From Lepraria neglecta (Eukaryota > Ascomycota > Lecanoromycetes > Lecanorales > Stereocaulaceae): a DNA stretch of 64,000 bases. Below the pieces are notes generated by a model. That model was not told the DNA's origin and searched no databases. It was given only the letters and a program-made list of their open reading frames with translations. The DNA lies in the NCBI GenBank assembly GCA_033220425.1, contig CM065651.1, forward strand, positions 3,596,001 through 3,660,000, read 5' to 3'. The translations under genes were made by a program, and so were the position numbers. Position 1 is the stretch's first letter. Every line of letters begins with the position of its first letter. This document shows, piece by piece, positions 31,459 to 42,211 of the stretch.

Positions 31459-32857
31459 TCATCGCCCATACTCCCCCTCCGGAAAATCCAATTTCCCACT
31501 CCCACCACTATACCCTCCCGGCTCATGACTGAGTGTCAGCCCATCGCTGAACGGATCTCCTGCTCCTCCAGGTTGCAGCAGCGATGGTGGAGGCGGACGC
31601 GGCTGCAACCCTCCTGAGAAATGGCTCTCATTCGACTGAGAATTGAGGGTATCGTAGCGCGGACTAGGCACCCTGTTGCTCAGGGGGCTCGGAGGCGATT
31701 GTGGAAGTGGTTGCGACCTGCTGTTGTATGGGTTGGAGTTCAGGTTTGAGTATATAGCGTCGTAGTTTGGGCTTGGTACCCTGTTACTCAATGGACTTGG
31801 AGGTGGTTGGGGAAGCGGCTGTAGACCGCCAACGAAGTTGCTTTGGTTCGAGTGCATGGTTTCGTAGCGAGGACTGGGAACCCTGTTGCTTAGGGGACTA
31901 GGAGGCGGATGCGGTAGCGGATGTTGAGTATTGTAAGTTTCTCCACTACCGTGGTAGCTCGTATCGACAGGCTCGAAATCTTGACCCATCGGTAGTTCGG
32001 GCGTTGGCTGTGGGGCCCAGCTAAAGGGTCTGTTTGGATTGGGATTGGGATGATGGTCGTCTTCTGGGTTGGAGTGCAGGGTGTAGTGATCGTTGTCGTG
32101 GTCGTCATCGTCGTGGCCGTTAGGATGCATCTCTTGCATTTCTTCTTGCGCGGTAAATTTGTCTGGGGTGTTGGCTGAGAAGGCATAGTTGTCTGCTGCT
32201 TCATCGCTTTGAAGATACATGGCTGGACGGGTGTCGTGGGCCGGGAGAGAGCCGTGGGTGCGGTAGTATGAGATGCCGTAGATTGAGAACGCGGTGGTTA
32301 GGCCGAAGAGGAGGCTGGATTGTTGTTAGTGTTGCTGCCCATTTTGCTGCAGGTGGACATCGTGAATGCCTACCAGATGATAACGCCCATGCCTATTGCC
32401 CCTTGTCCAAGCTTGCACTTGCTCGTTGGTCCCCAAGCTGAATTGAACGTCTCGCATAGATGGTCACTGCTCTTCCAATCTTTCGCCGAGTGTGAGCCCT
32501 GATGCACGAATACTACCTCCCCAACCCAAGCAGCGAACCATAGTATTGTCCACAACGCATCGACACCTGCATGAACATAGGCGTCTGAGAATCGCTTCGT
32601 ACGAGGGTAGATGGGACAGGCGGTTTGGTAGATCAGGACCGGGATGGAGAGGAAGCACTGTGGTCTGTTAGTCTGTTGGACCCATACAATGGTGGGAGGG
32701 CCCGTACTAGCACGAAGAAGTAATTGATTTGGCCATCACTCTTTCCTCCTTTAGTGTACATGGCGATCGTGATTATTGCGCCAATGAACATGAGGAGTGC
32801 CTGTAGAGCATGGACGGCATTCTTTGCTCGCTGATAGTAGCGGGCTGCTGCTGCCAT
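31459..32857 (-). CDS. MARVEL-like four-TM membrane protein with repeated proline-rich tail
   Basis: Exons are 32857-32708, 32657-32374 and 32314-31459, about 429 residues. The N-terminal 175 residues form four hydrophobic segments (ALQALLMFIGAIITIAMYT, a second segment starting CFLSIPVLIY, ALWTILWFAAWVGEVVFV and MGVIICLLFGLTTAFSI), arranged as in fungal MARVEL proteins. Such proteins organise plasma-membrane domains such as eisosomes. The long cytosolic tail is acidic (DDDDHDNDHY) and then holds three near-identical units of about 35-40 residues, each with PPSPLSNRVPSP. The Ser-Pro sites suggest regulated phosphorylation or SH3/WW binding. Both introns are GT-AG. The domain call rests on topology and resemblance. 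Confidence 0.8.
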
Positions 32858-33764
32858 TGCTGGAGAATCATCGACGAATTTGCGGGCAGCAGAGCAGGAA
32901 CGATGGAGTTAGTGATGCTGAAGGCGTTCTATACTTCCTCCAGGCTGCAATCGGGTGCAAAAGCTGCTCTATTTGAAGCCTCTCTCCGTTTGGAGGTGGA
33001 GGATTTCAAGACCTGTCTCGGCCAGCTGCAGATTAACAGGGACCGGAGGGAAGACATAATAAGAAGTCAAGCAGAAAGTGCTTCCATTTTGAGGGATCAG
33101 CCATGGCTGACGAGTCACAGCCTTGTGTTGTGTTCCTACGGTGCCGGGTGAGGCTCAAGCAGGATGAATTGGCAGCTAAGCCACCACTTTGACGACCCTA
33201 AAAATAGAGTTCAGCTATTGGCCCGTTCTCCTCAGGCAACAATATAGCGTACCTACCACCTCCAACAATCACATATACTTCATCTAAAACGACGGATCTA
33301 AAACACAAGAGCTGAATACAATTTGTCCGAGCCCTTAGACAGAATTCTACGACTTCTCCGCGAACCTCGGGCTGAAGCCAAGCTGCTGGCTGGTATTGAA
33401 CTCCTCACTGGGGCCAAACTCTTCCCTTGGGGCTCAACTACCTGGCACACGTACCTACCCAGCACCTGAATTCAGAACAAGACCTCTCATACCTTGCCGA
33501 GTCCTATGATAGTACAGAGAAAAGGTACGCTGGAGGGACACCGTCTGGAGGTCATTCGCTCTCGCCGGATAAATTGCCATACCAATCATTTCGTTGTCAA
33601 CCACAATACTGTAACTTCGCAACCTGTACTCTCTCTCTCTCTCTCTCTGAAAGACTATAACGGCCCAGTATAGTCTCGAAATTAACTCTAACTTTGACAA
33701 CATTCATCAGAAGATTGAGCCATTCTAGGATCAAGAACGAAAAGACCTTTTTTCCATCACGATC
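32858..33764. other. Divergent intergenic region with a CT microsatellite
   Basis: About 900 bp between the MARVEL-like gene and the deaminase gene. A perfect (CT)n tract runs from 33629 to 33648. The right end is the likely promoter of the deaminase gene. No other gene is recognisable. Confidence 0.4.
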
Positions 33765-35303
33765 ATGGCATCCACTTTAGAGCAGCAATCTGGAACTCCA
33801 GTCACGCGTCAACATGTCAGCCAACCTGTCAGCAGCCAGAGACTACACAACGAGGACCTTATCCACTATCACCAAGCTCTAAGGGACACAGATCTTTTCA
33901 ATAACTGCTTGCACGGACTTTCGAATACCAGCTTTCACCACGCAGAGGGTACAGACACCATACTTTACCGCCTGGCAAGTGATGATATGCAAAAGCATGT
34001 AAACATGCTTGATGGACTTGCTCTTTTTCTAATCTTCAGAGGACGTGATAAGAAGGACCAGAGCGTGGTGGCAACGGGCATGATTCGCGCGGCGGGGACA
34101 GTGAACATAGTCTACGCCAACAACAGTAGCAGACCGTCCAGTCTTGAGCAGAGAGTCTACATCTACGACCTCATCGAGAAGTTCAAGGACCAAGATCCTG
34201 TTGACGACATATTGAAGCATATCATTCCGTTCTGTAAGGAAAAAATGGCCCAGCGCTGCAAGAATCTGGCCGCCAAATTTAATATGAACTCTACCACGCT
34301 CCGTGAGGATGTTTCGAATTTCTACGGTGTGAGGAGTGACATCGCAGAACATGCCGAGATGGAAACTACTCTCAGAGACCTAAACTGGATCCAGAAAACT
34401 ACAAGCCTTTCCAAAGCGCTGGACACCTTTCTTAGATTTGCGGCCAAACTCACACGGCTCTCTACTATCGAAGACATCTTCAACGTTCTTTATCTTGCGT
34501 ACGCATTTACAACAATCACACCGGGTATAGAGAAGCTCGTGGAACCACCAATTTGGCGCCGAATGAGAAAAATAGGCGACTATCGCAAGACGTGCATTTG
34601 TGTTCGTGACGTTGTTCGGACACTTGGAGGTTCGAGGGCGACCATCACAATCGAACAGGTGTGTCAAGATTCTTTTCCATTTTCTGCTCGAGTTTTGCTC
34701 AATTTTGCTCAAAGATTCTAAATTTTTTTTTTCGAGCAGCTCTTTCCCCCTGATGAGGTCCAGCATGAAGTCCACAACAGCACCCTCGAGGCGCTTAATA
34801 CCTGGTCAAAAGTTTTCCCTTCGAACTCCCCGCTCCACGACTTCGAGTCACAAATCAAGGAACATTATCCCAATGCGAAGGAGGGACAGAGTGGAAAAAT
34901 GAAAATCCTGTTCTCCCAGCACTGCGAACTCACTGTCGCGAAGCATCTTCTACAAGTCAAGACTACGAGATCCTTACTGGACCCGATTGAAATTGGGTGC
35001 TCAAAGGCCAGCTGTTTCTGGTGTGACCTCTATCTGACAGAACTAAACCGCATTCTCCCCGGTGGAGCGATAACAAGTGCGACCCATGGAAATCTGTGCG
35101 ACGGATGGATGATGCCGCAAGCCTTGCCCAGCTACGAAACTGTCAATAGAGGAGTACTTGACTACATTGGTCGTCAAGTCGAAATTGTGTTTGCTCGCGG
35201 AAATGATCGACGTCGCAAATCGGACTCTCTGCCCCTTGATCGAAGGGCCTTGCCACAGGACGATAAGATGCAGAAGGAAAAGTCCGAAAGAGCAATAGTC
35301 TAG
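33765..35303 (+). CDS. OTT_1508-like deaminase family protein
   Basis: Exons are 33765-34658 and 34740-35303, about 485 residues. The intron has donor CAG|GTGTGT and a long T-tract before GAGCAG. The N-terminal 300 residues are largely helical and unrecognised. The C-terminal domain carries a zinc-deaminase pattern: His-Cys-Glu in SQHCELTVAKHLL (His about residue 359) and the Cys pair in IEIGCSKASCFWCDLYL (about residues 390 and 393). This matches my memory of the OTT_1508-like deaminase family, shared by bacteria and many fungal proteins of unknown role, whose predicted chemistry is hydrolytic deamination of a base in nucleotide or nucleic acid. A basic tail (RGNDRRRKSD) could bind nucleic acid. 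The gene looks intact, with metal ligands and the Glu present. Confidence 0.78.
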
Positions 35304-35990
35304 GCTGATCACGATGGCAGCGGCCGTTGCCGTTACAGTACTCTTATGGTCTCTCATCGAACAAATCGATTCCTATCTGGTCTGTTGCAGGAAGCTCTAC
35401 GATTCTCGCACTAACCGTGATCCACGCCCCAGTTACAGTGTAGCAGTTCGACTCGGGATGCTTGCGTGGCTCGCTCGAAATGGCTATTGGTCTTGGATGT
35501 GCAAGACTAGGGCTTGGTGGTATGTCCTGGCTAATAGTAGGCCTGGAGCATTTGTACATAGATTGGCAACAACTCGTCATGACCACCATCGTTGCAGATT
35601 GGTTGGGGAAATGGAAATACGGCGCCTTGGCAAAAGAATTAGCATAAGCAGGCTATGACAATTATTCATCAATTTGCATCATTTTGAAAAAGGTCACACC
35701 GCATACCATGACGTTTCGAGGCTATGACTGCAAATCCTAGGACTCGCAAATAATGATATAGCAGGGAAGCTTGCTAGTAAAGGGCAATATACTTACCTAA
35801 CAGTAAGTCCTTGGCTAGATTGTATGTCTGCACTTCTCCGCTAAATGTCGAGCAGGCTTCGCACAATGTCAGCTACCCATATAATTTTGCCTTTTACGGC
35901 TCTCATTTTCAGCGAGCTGGCCATGGCTGGAAGCCTCATTTGCGTGTTTATGAGTCCTCATATATACCTTCCGCAAAAATGAAGTAGAAC
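35304..35990. other. Gap between the deaminase gene and the P450 pseudogene
   Basis: About 690 bp. An open frame of 114 codons starts just after the deaminase stop (35314-35658) but resembles nothing known. The missing N-terminal anchor of the broken P450 may lie near 35900-35990 in decayed form. Confidence 0.35.
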
Positions 35991-37545
35991 TTGCGCTTTT
36001 CAACAGTACTTTGTCAATCCGCAATATACTATATTTACTTTCGTCTGATGGCCAAGTTCCCAGGCCCAAAAACGGCTACTTTCTCACGGCTACCTCTGGT
36101 TTCCGCCACTGTCTCAGGACAAACATGGCAGTACCTTGAAAAATCACACGCCCAGTATGGCCCTATCGTTCATATCGCACCAGACGAGATCACGACTACA
36201 CGATCAGGTGCCTGGAAAGACATCTACACAAGCAAGCCAAATCCTCCCCAAAGACCCATTCAGTCAAATCCCTCTAATGAATGGAGCCGACTCTCTCTTT
36301 ACCGCTGTCGGCCACACCCACGTTCGTATGCGACGTGCAGTGATCAACGGCTTTTCAGATCGAGCACTAAAGGAACAGTCGTCTATTATCGCGTCACATA
36401 CTGATTTGCTACTCACTAGGCTTCGCAGCGAGGTTGGAAAAAAAACCGTGAGGGCAAAGTAGACATGGCAAAATACTATGGCTACGCCGTACTCAACATT
36501 ATAGCAGATCTCATATTCGGCGAATCGTTCTATGGATTGGAAGGCGACAGCAAGCATTCCTGGATCCTGGGCTTCTTTCTTGGCGCAAAATTCGGTTCGG
36601 ACAGGAACAGCTTGAGCCGCTGGTATTTTGAAGCTGACCGCCAAGAATAGAGCCAGGAATTGGGCAATAGCTACAGATGCAATCACAAGGCGTCTGGAAA
36701 TGGGAGACTCAGGCTCTGAGCGTTCTGACTTCATGACTCCACTAGTGGGCAGACTCGACGAGATAAAGTAGAAAGGAATCACAAGGAAAGAGCTGAATAC
36801 GAACGGACTCGCTTTCGTCATTGCTGGCTGCCAACTACTAACAGTAGCGCTATCTACGTCCACCTATCTTATGCTGCGATACCCTCATACCTTGGAGGAA
36901 CTGACGATTAAGATCCGTTCGAGCTTCGAATCTGAGAAGGAAGTCACTATCTCATCTCTGCAAAACTTGCCATATCTCAACGCCGTTATCAACGAAACAC
37001 TTCACATGCATCATCCGACGCCTATCAATCTTCCCCGCGTCACAGTCCCGGAAGGTCAAATAATTGATGGAGAATTCATTCCTGGGAATGTGAGGGCTCT
37101 TTTGCCAGCTTTGGGTTTATGACTGACGTTTCTCAAAGAGTATCATTGGAATTAACCTCCAAAACATACAAAACTCGCCCGAAAATTGAGCCGAACCTCG
37201 TGGTTTCCATCCTGAGCGCTTCTTGCTAGAGACTGACCCTCGTTTCGATTCTCGTTTCCTCAAAGATGATAGGCAGGCATTTCTACCTTTCTATACTGGT
37301 ACACGGAATTGTACGGGCGGAAAGTGAGTTTCCAGAAGATATCGTTGTTTCTCGAGGTCATTGCTGATTGGTCGACTTCTTACCGTAGGGTTTACCTTGC
37401 GGAAGCAAGATTGATCCTCGCTAAAATGGTATGCAATTTTGAAATGGAGCTTGTCGATAAGGATGATTGGAATTGGCTCGATCAGAAGGCATACTTGGTC
37501 TTTGAGCCAAAGGTCTTGTTTGTTAGGCTCAAGGAAAGTCTTTGT
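35991..37545 (+). pseudogene. Broken cytochrome P450 gene
   Basis: A microsomal fungal P450 is readable in pieces. The region after the anchor reads YYIYFRLMAKFPGPK and HAQYGPIVHIAPDEI. Then in another frame FTAVGHTHVRMRRAVINGFSDRAL (C-helix region) ends in a stop. MAKYYGYAVLNIIADLIFGE follows, then the I-helix block RKELNTNGLAFVIAGCQLL behind a stop, LRYPHTLEELTIKIRSSF, and the ExxR helix as YLNAVINETLHMHHPTP. FHPERFLLETDPRF and the heme loop PFYTGTRNCTGG (Cys present) lie near 37290-37320, and LAEARLILAKMVCNFEMEL near 37400-37450. Several stops and frame changes outside plausible introns show that it is dead. It sits with two other dead metabolic genes. Ends are approximate. Confidence 0.82.
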
Positions 37546-37848
37546 AAGGTGCGTGTAAGCAAGCACGAGGGCTTCGTATTCAAAATATCGTTGTTCAACA
37601 TGTTCAAAAACTTGGTTATTGAAACCCTTCGAACTGTTGAGCGTAACCAATAGGCGGTATGATTATAAAACCATGGGCGGGCGGTCAATTTGGAGTCTTT
37701 GCTCGGCTGGAGGCTCACTGTTGGGGGTTTTGATCCTATATCGCACTCAAGTTTAGTTACATCGCCATAGCTAGGTTGGTAGCATTAGCTGCGGGAACAG
37801 CATTTTGACACGATGTTCATTTTTCATAGCCGCAGAGACGTGTAGACT

Positions 37849-39033
37849 CTATCCATTGACCATCTTCATGCCCATTGCATGATAACGGTTCCCAATGACC
37901 TCACAACTATCTAGGATCTCTTTAATCTCCTTCATCTCCTCATTGGTCAGCTCGACTGCACCTGCATTCTCCTTGACACGCTCAGCCGTGGTAGCTCCAG
38001 AGATTAGAATAATCTCAGGCATGCCTGATAGTTTCGAAAGACTGATGAGCCACCCAAGAGCCAATTGGGCAGTCGTACAGTTCTTCTTCTTAGCGATCTG
38101 CTCGAGCTCTTTCACAAGCTTCATGTTGACTTCGAAGTTCTCAGGCTGGAAGCGGGGAACTATGCGACGGAAGTCGCCCTCAGGAATGTCTTTGTATGAC
38201 TTGATCTGGCCGGTCAACATACCGCGGCCAACTGGCGAATAGCTCTGAAAGTGATTAGTGATTTGTTATAGCAGAACACTCATGAAAACGTGGAGCTCAT
38301 AACTTACGCAATAATTGGAATGCCCAGCTCCCCACAGACCTTGGTGATACCATTTGTCAAAGGCTTGGTGGACCAAAGGGACAATTCGACCTCAACGGCC
38401 ACAATATTCGTGATGCTGGCAGCTTCTTTAATCGTGTCCGCATTGACCTCGCTGAGAGCCACGCCTCCAATCTTGCCCTCCTTCACTAGCTCGGCAAGAG
38501 TTTCCAAAGTTGTCTTGAGCGGAGTGTTGGGATCACGACGGGCACATTCGTACATGTCGATCTTTGCCTTTTCCGCCGAGCTGCTTCAAGGCATTCTCCA
38601 CGTCTTGTCTCAGGTATTCACGGCTGCCATCAGGAGTCATTTCTCTCATTGCACTCTTGATATTAAGGACCACCTTGTCAGCATCCTCGGGATACTCTGA
38701 GTAGTATTTGTTGAGTAGAACGAGAGAATTGTTGTCGGGAGGACCGTAGATTGTACCGCCGTTTCAGAGATTGCAGCCAGAATTCAGGGCTGCATGCATG
38801 GCAGCGAAGGCTTGCTCGTCTGGGGGTAGAGTAGGACGCCATGTAAAGCCTTCACGAGGCGTGAGCTTGGAATCATTAGACAGGAAGGCAAGGGGAGCGG
38901 ACTCACCCAGTAGACCGTAGCCAATGTTGCCGACCTTACGGCCGACGACAGCGGGAGAGATGCTCGTTGTTTGGGTTCTAATTGTGTGATAGATGAAATT
39001 TGACAAGATCTGAGCTTTGAGCGTGGAAAGCAT
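37849..39033 (-). pseudogene. Broken aldo-keto reductase (pyridoxal reductase-like)
   Basis: An NADPH-dependent aldo-keto reductase resembling fungal pyridoxine/pyridoxal reductases (Plr1 type). The parts read VVGRKVGNIGYGLLG, an intron at about 38908-38854, TWRPTLPPDEQAFAAMHAAL, then GPPDNNSLVLLNKYY, MYECARRDPNTPLKTTLETL, GGVALSEVNADTIKEA and GELGIPII. An intron at about 38308-38256 precedes YSPVGRGMLTGQIKSY, and AELTNEEM-like sequence closes the protein. Two breaks are visible: a TGA at 38764-38766 where the family has Trp (NL-W-NGG), and a one-base frame change near 38567-38578 in GGKAKID. The remaining sequence is well kept, so the loss looks recent. The stop at 37849 is the normal C-terminus. 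Confidence 0.82.
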
Positions 39034-39905
39034 AAGAAGAGGTGGAGGGATTGGTCCCCAAAGTGGAGTACCTGGAGTACCTGGAGCTCGGGGTGGGGTT
39101 TAATGTCGAACGAATGCTTTACCTTGATCAATTGAAATGCAGCTGCAACGGCGTTAGGACATAAGAGGAGGAAAGCGCGAGGCCGATGACCATGCTCGAA
39201 AGCTCGAAGGTAATGTCTAAAGCCTCAATCGACGTCAAGACCTACAAGTCTGCTTCCTTAGTGGCCATCTCGTGATTCAATCTATTTACTGTTGTGGGAA
39301 TCTTGCTGGAGGGAGGGTATATCGCGAGGCGCGTTCTTGGTTCAACAATCTGGAGCTAGGGCCGCGGGAGGAACCGCAACGGCTGTGGGGTATTGTTTAT
39401 CGGGCAATTATTTCCGTTTTTTTAATCTCCGGGCCAGCTCTAAGGGCTCCTCCACGACGTTCTAAGGCTTTCTCCTGGACCCTCTTGTTGAGAACTGATT
39501 CAGGTGGATGCACCAGCTTACATTTCACTGCTATGCAAATCTTCACACTGACAAGAAGCCCTGCTTGCATAAATGTCATTGTATTGTGAGAGGTCGTAGT
39601 CGCCATCTATCCTCGGCTGCTGCAAAACATCAACGGCAAGCGGCGTCTAACCCCGCATGATTCAAGCCAAAAAGCGATATGACCCACGAATCGCAGAGCT
39701 CCCTGATGGCTACCCTCGATGTTCGGGCCACCGCCGCTAGGTGGCCCAATGTCTCTTCACTTCAATCTTCCTGCCTCGGAAGTGTTACATGCAATGCCAC
39801 GCAGGGGGCAAAAGCAACGTCTACCGATGTTTGTGCAACCACCGCCTGTCATTGGGAGTCTCGAGGCACCTATGACTGAGTTCTGAACACCTTACTCAAA
39901 GTCCG

Positions 39906-39936
<31 letters not shown>

Positions 39937-39970
39937 TTCTTCCTCCTCACCAAGGTTAACAGCCGCCAAC
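39034..39970. other. Divergent gap between two pseudogenes, with a short tandem repeat
   Basis: About 940 bp between the aldo-keto reductase and acyl-CoA ligase pseudogenes. A TCCTCG hexamer repeat (five to six units) runs at about 39905-39937. Near 39063-39085 GTACCTGGA occurs twice in tandem. No gene is recognised. Confidence 0.4.
39905..39937. repeat. (TCCTCG)n tandem repeat
   Basis: Five to six hexamer units upstream of the ligase pseudogene start, in what would be its 5' leader; TC-rich leaders are common in fungi. Confidence 0.8.
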
Positions 39971-41926
39971 ATGGTCATACAATCGTCCTACCCAAGCATC
40001 AACACCCTAGAGGTTGACATCCTCACATACCTCTTCGACACCGGCGAGAACTTGCCTGAAGACCCCTTGTGGATCAATGCTGCAGATACAAGCCAATACC
40101 TCTCCCAGCGCACAGGACTATGATGGATTAAGAGGCTAGCAATTGGTCTGGATAGGCTGAGCATGAAGAAGGGGGAGGTGGTCATGATAGTGACGCCAAA
40201 TCACATTTTCGTGCCTGTGGCATACCTAGGATCCGTGGGCTCAGGCAGGGTGTTCAGTGGGGCGAATCCCCTCTATACTGCTGATGGTAAGTGGAAATGT
40301 ATATATCATGTTGCAGAAGCCTTGTAGAGGCCTTGAGTCTACCCCTGAGCTGGACACCCAGATCCCGAAAAGACATCTCTTGCTGCAAGGTTCCTTCAAC
40401 GCCCCAACCAATGCAGTGCCTTTGAAGACTTCCGCTGCGAGACTCTGCTGTCTAAAGACATCCACTCATCGAGCGCGCTTCACGTTCATAGCTGACTACA
40501 AACCTATAGAGATGAGCTTTCAGATGCAAAACACCGGCGCTCGAATCGTCCTCGTGCACCCATCCCTGCTAGAAACTGCACGCAAAGCCGCAAATACAGC
40601 CCGCATTCCAGGAAATCGACTGTATATCTTCTTCGACGTTGAGTATAAGCTAGTGGGCTGTATTAAAGACTGGCGTTCAATACTGGGCACTCCCTGGGAG
40701 GCATCAAACTACTCCTGGCCCCACATATCCGACTCAGCAGCAACATCCCAAATTGCAACAGTGAACTACTCAAGTGGCACGACCGGGCTCCCCAAAGGCG
40801 TCGAAATTACCCATGGCAATCTCATCGCTAACGTCGAGCAAGTGACCTTCTCAGCGCAAGTGGAGCATCCCGGGGTAAAACCAGACATCGAAGAGAAATG
40901 GATTGGCTTTCTCCCTCTTTACCACGCTTATGGTCAATTGAATACCATCCTCCTGGCTATCAAGCTTGCGACACCCGTCTATGTTATGACAAAGTTCATC
41001 TATGAGGACTTCCTCCGCATAATTCAAACCCACAACATCACAGGATTACACGTCGCGCCTCCCATTCTCGTCCTTATGAACAAGCACCCGGCCACCTCGC
41101 AGTACGACCTCAGCAGCGTGATGAAAATCAGCTCCGGTGCCGCGCCGCTCAGTGGATCCTTACAAAACCGGATCCAGGACCGTTTTGGGGTTATCGTACG
41201 GCAGGGATGGGGTATGACGGAGCTCACGTGTGCAGGCATTGCAATACCGGCTTATCTGAAAGATGAGACGGGGAGTATAGGCTGCTTACTTCCTAACTGC
41301 GAGGCGATGCTCCTCGACGAGAACGGTAAAGAGATGGCCACAGGAGAGAGGGGAGAGTTGTACATCCGAGGTCCAAATTCTAGTCCGAGGTACTGGAAAA
41401 ACGACAACGCGACGGCTGAGACGATGCTGGAGGGAGGCTGGTTGAAGACTGGCGATGTGGCTGTCACTGATGAGAGGGGGTGGTTCTGAATCGTAGATCG
41501 GTTGAAAGTAAGACCTCCTTGTGCCTGTAATCCTCCCATTTCTGCATGCATTACAAACGACATTAACATACATGACAGGAACTCATCAAAGTCTCCGGCC
41601 TCCAAGTCGCCCCTGCCGAACTCGAAGCCGTCCTCCTTAACCACCCTGCCGTCGCAGACGCCGGCGTCGTAGGCGTCCAAGATTCCTTCGACGCGCAAGA
41701 AAAGCCTCGAGCATACGTACTACCCAAGAGCATGGATCTAGCGAATCATAGTGTGAAGGCGGAGGAGATTCAAGAGTGGATGAAGGGAAAGGTTGCGAAG
41801 CATAAGTAGTTGACTGGGGGTGTGGTGTTCAGTGAGGTGCCTAAGAGTGCGGCAGGGAAAATTCAGCGGAAGATTTTGAGGGAGTGGGCGAAGAAAGATT
41901 CGCAGCAGGGGAAGTCGAAGCTGTAG
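39971..41926 (+). pseudogene. Broken acyl-CoA synthetase, 4-coumarate-CoA ligase-like (ANL superfamily)
   Basis: The enzyme would have activated an aromatic or fatty acid with ATP and CoA. The start reads MVIQSSYPSINTLEVDILTY and KKGEVVMIVTPNHIFVPVAY. An intron at about 40287-40508 rejoins at EMSFQMQNTGARIVLVHPSL. The AMP-binding motif is YSSGTTGLPKGVEITHGN, followed by WGMTELTCAG, GERGELYIRGPNSSPRYWKN and LKTGDVAVTDERGW. The C-terminal domain follows an intact intron at about 41507-41579 (ELIKVSGLQVAPAELEAVL) and has the catalytic Lys region PKSAAGKIQRKILR. Three in-frame stops occur: TGA at 40121, TGA at 41487 and TAG at 41807. The last two replace expected Trp codons. No frameshift was needed, so decay is by point mutation. 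Confidence 0.88.
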
Positions 41927-42211
41927 CACCATGGACTGGCGGATCACCTCATAGAAGAAGAAGAAGTGGGGTGTATGTACAATACTGCATTCAGATTACA
42001 TAGCTTAGCTAATGCTCATGCGATGATCTAAGAAGTACAGTTGGGTATCGCTGAAGCCATTTCCACCCCCTCCTTGAAATGCCTTCTCCTATCATTAAAG
42101 CCGTCTATACGCCATTGACCGAAACACCTTTTGCCGACTCCTTTTCTAGTAAAATCCAACCCCTTAGTGCGTTGACCGTATTGGTACACAATTTTGCTGA
42201 GCGACCCGAGC

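Noticed and set aside
40257-40500. An N-terminal extension of the acyl-CoA ligase starting at 40257
   Set aside because: This stretch is the first intron; splicing from 40287 to about 40508 gives the family-conserved join (YTAD-EMSFQMQ).
38764-41809. UGA or UAG decoded as tryptophan in this organism
   Set aside because: TGA and TAG are normal terminators of intact genes in the window (methyltransferase, ERG9, Rpt2, WDR70), and the affected genes have other breaks.
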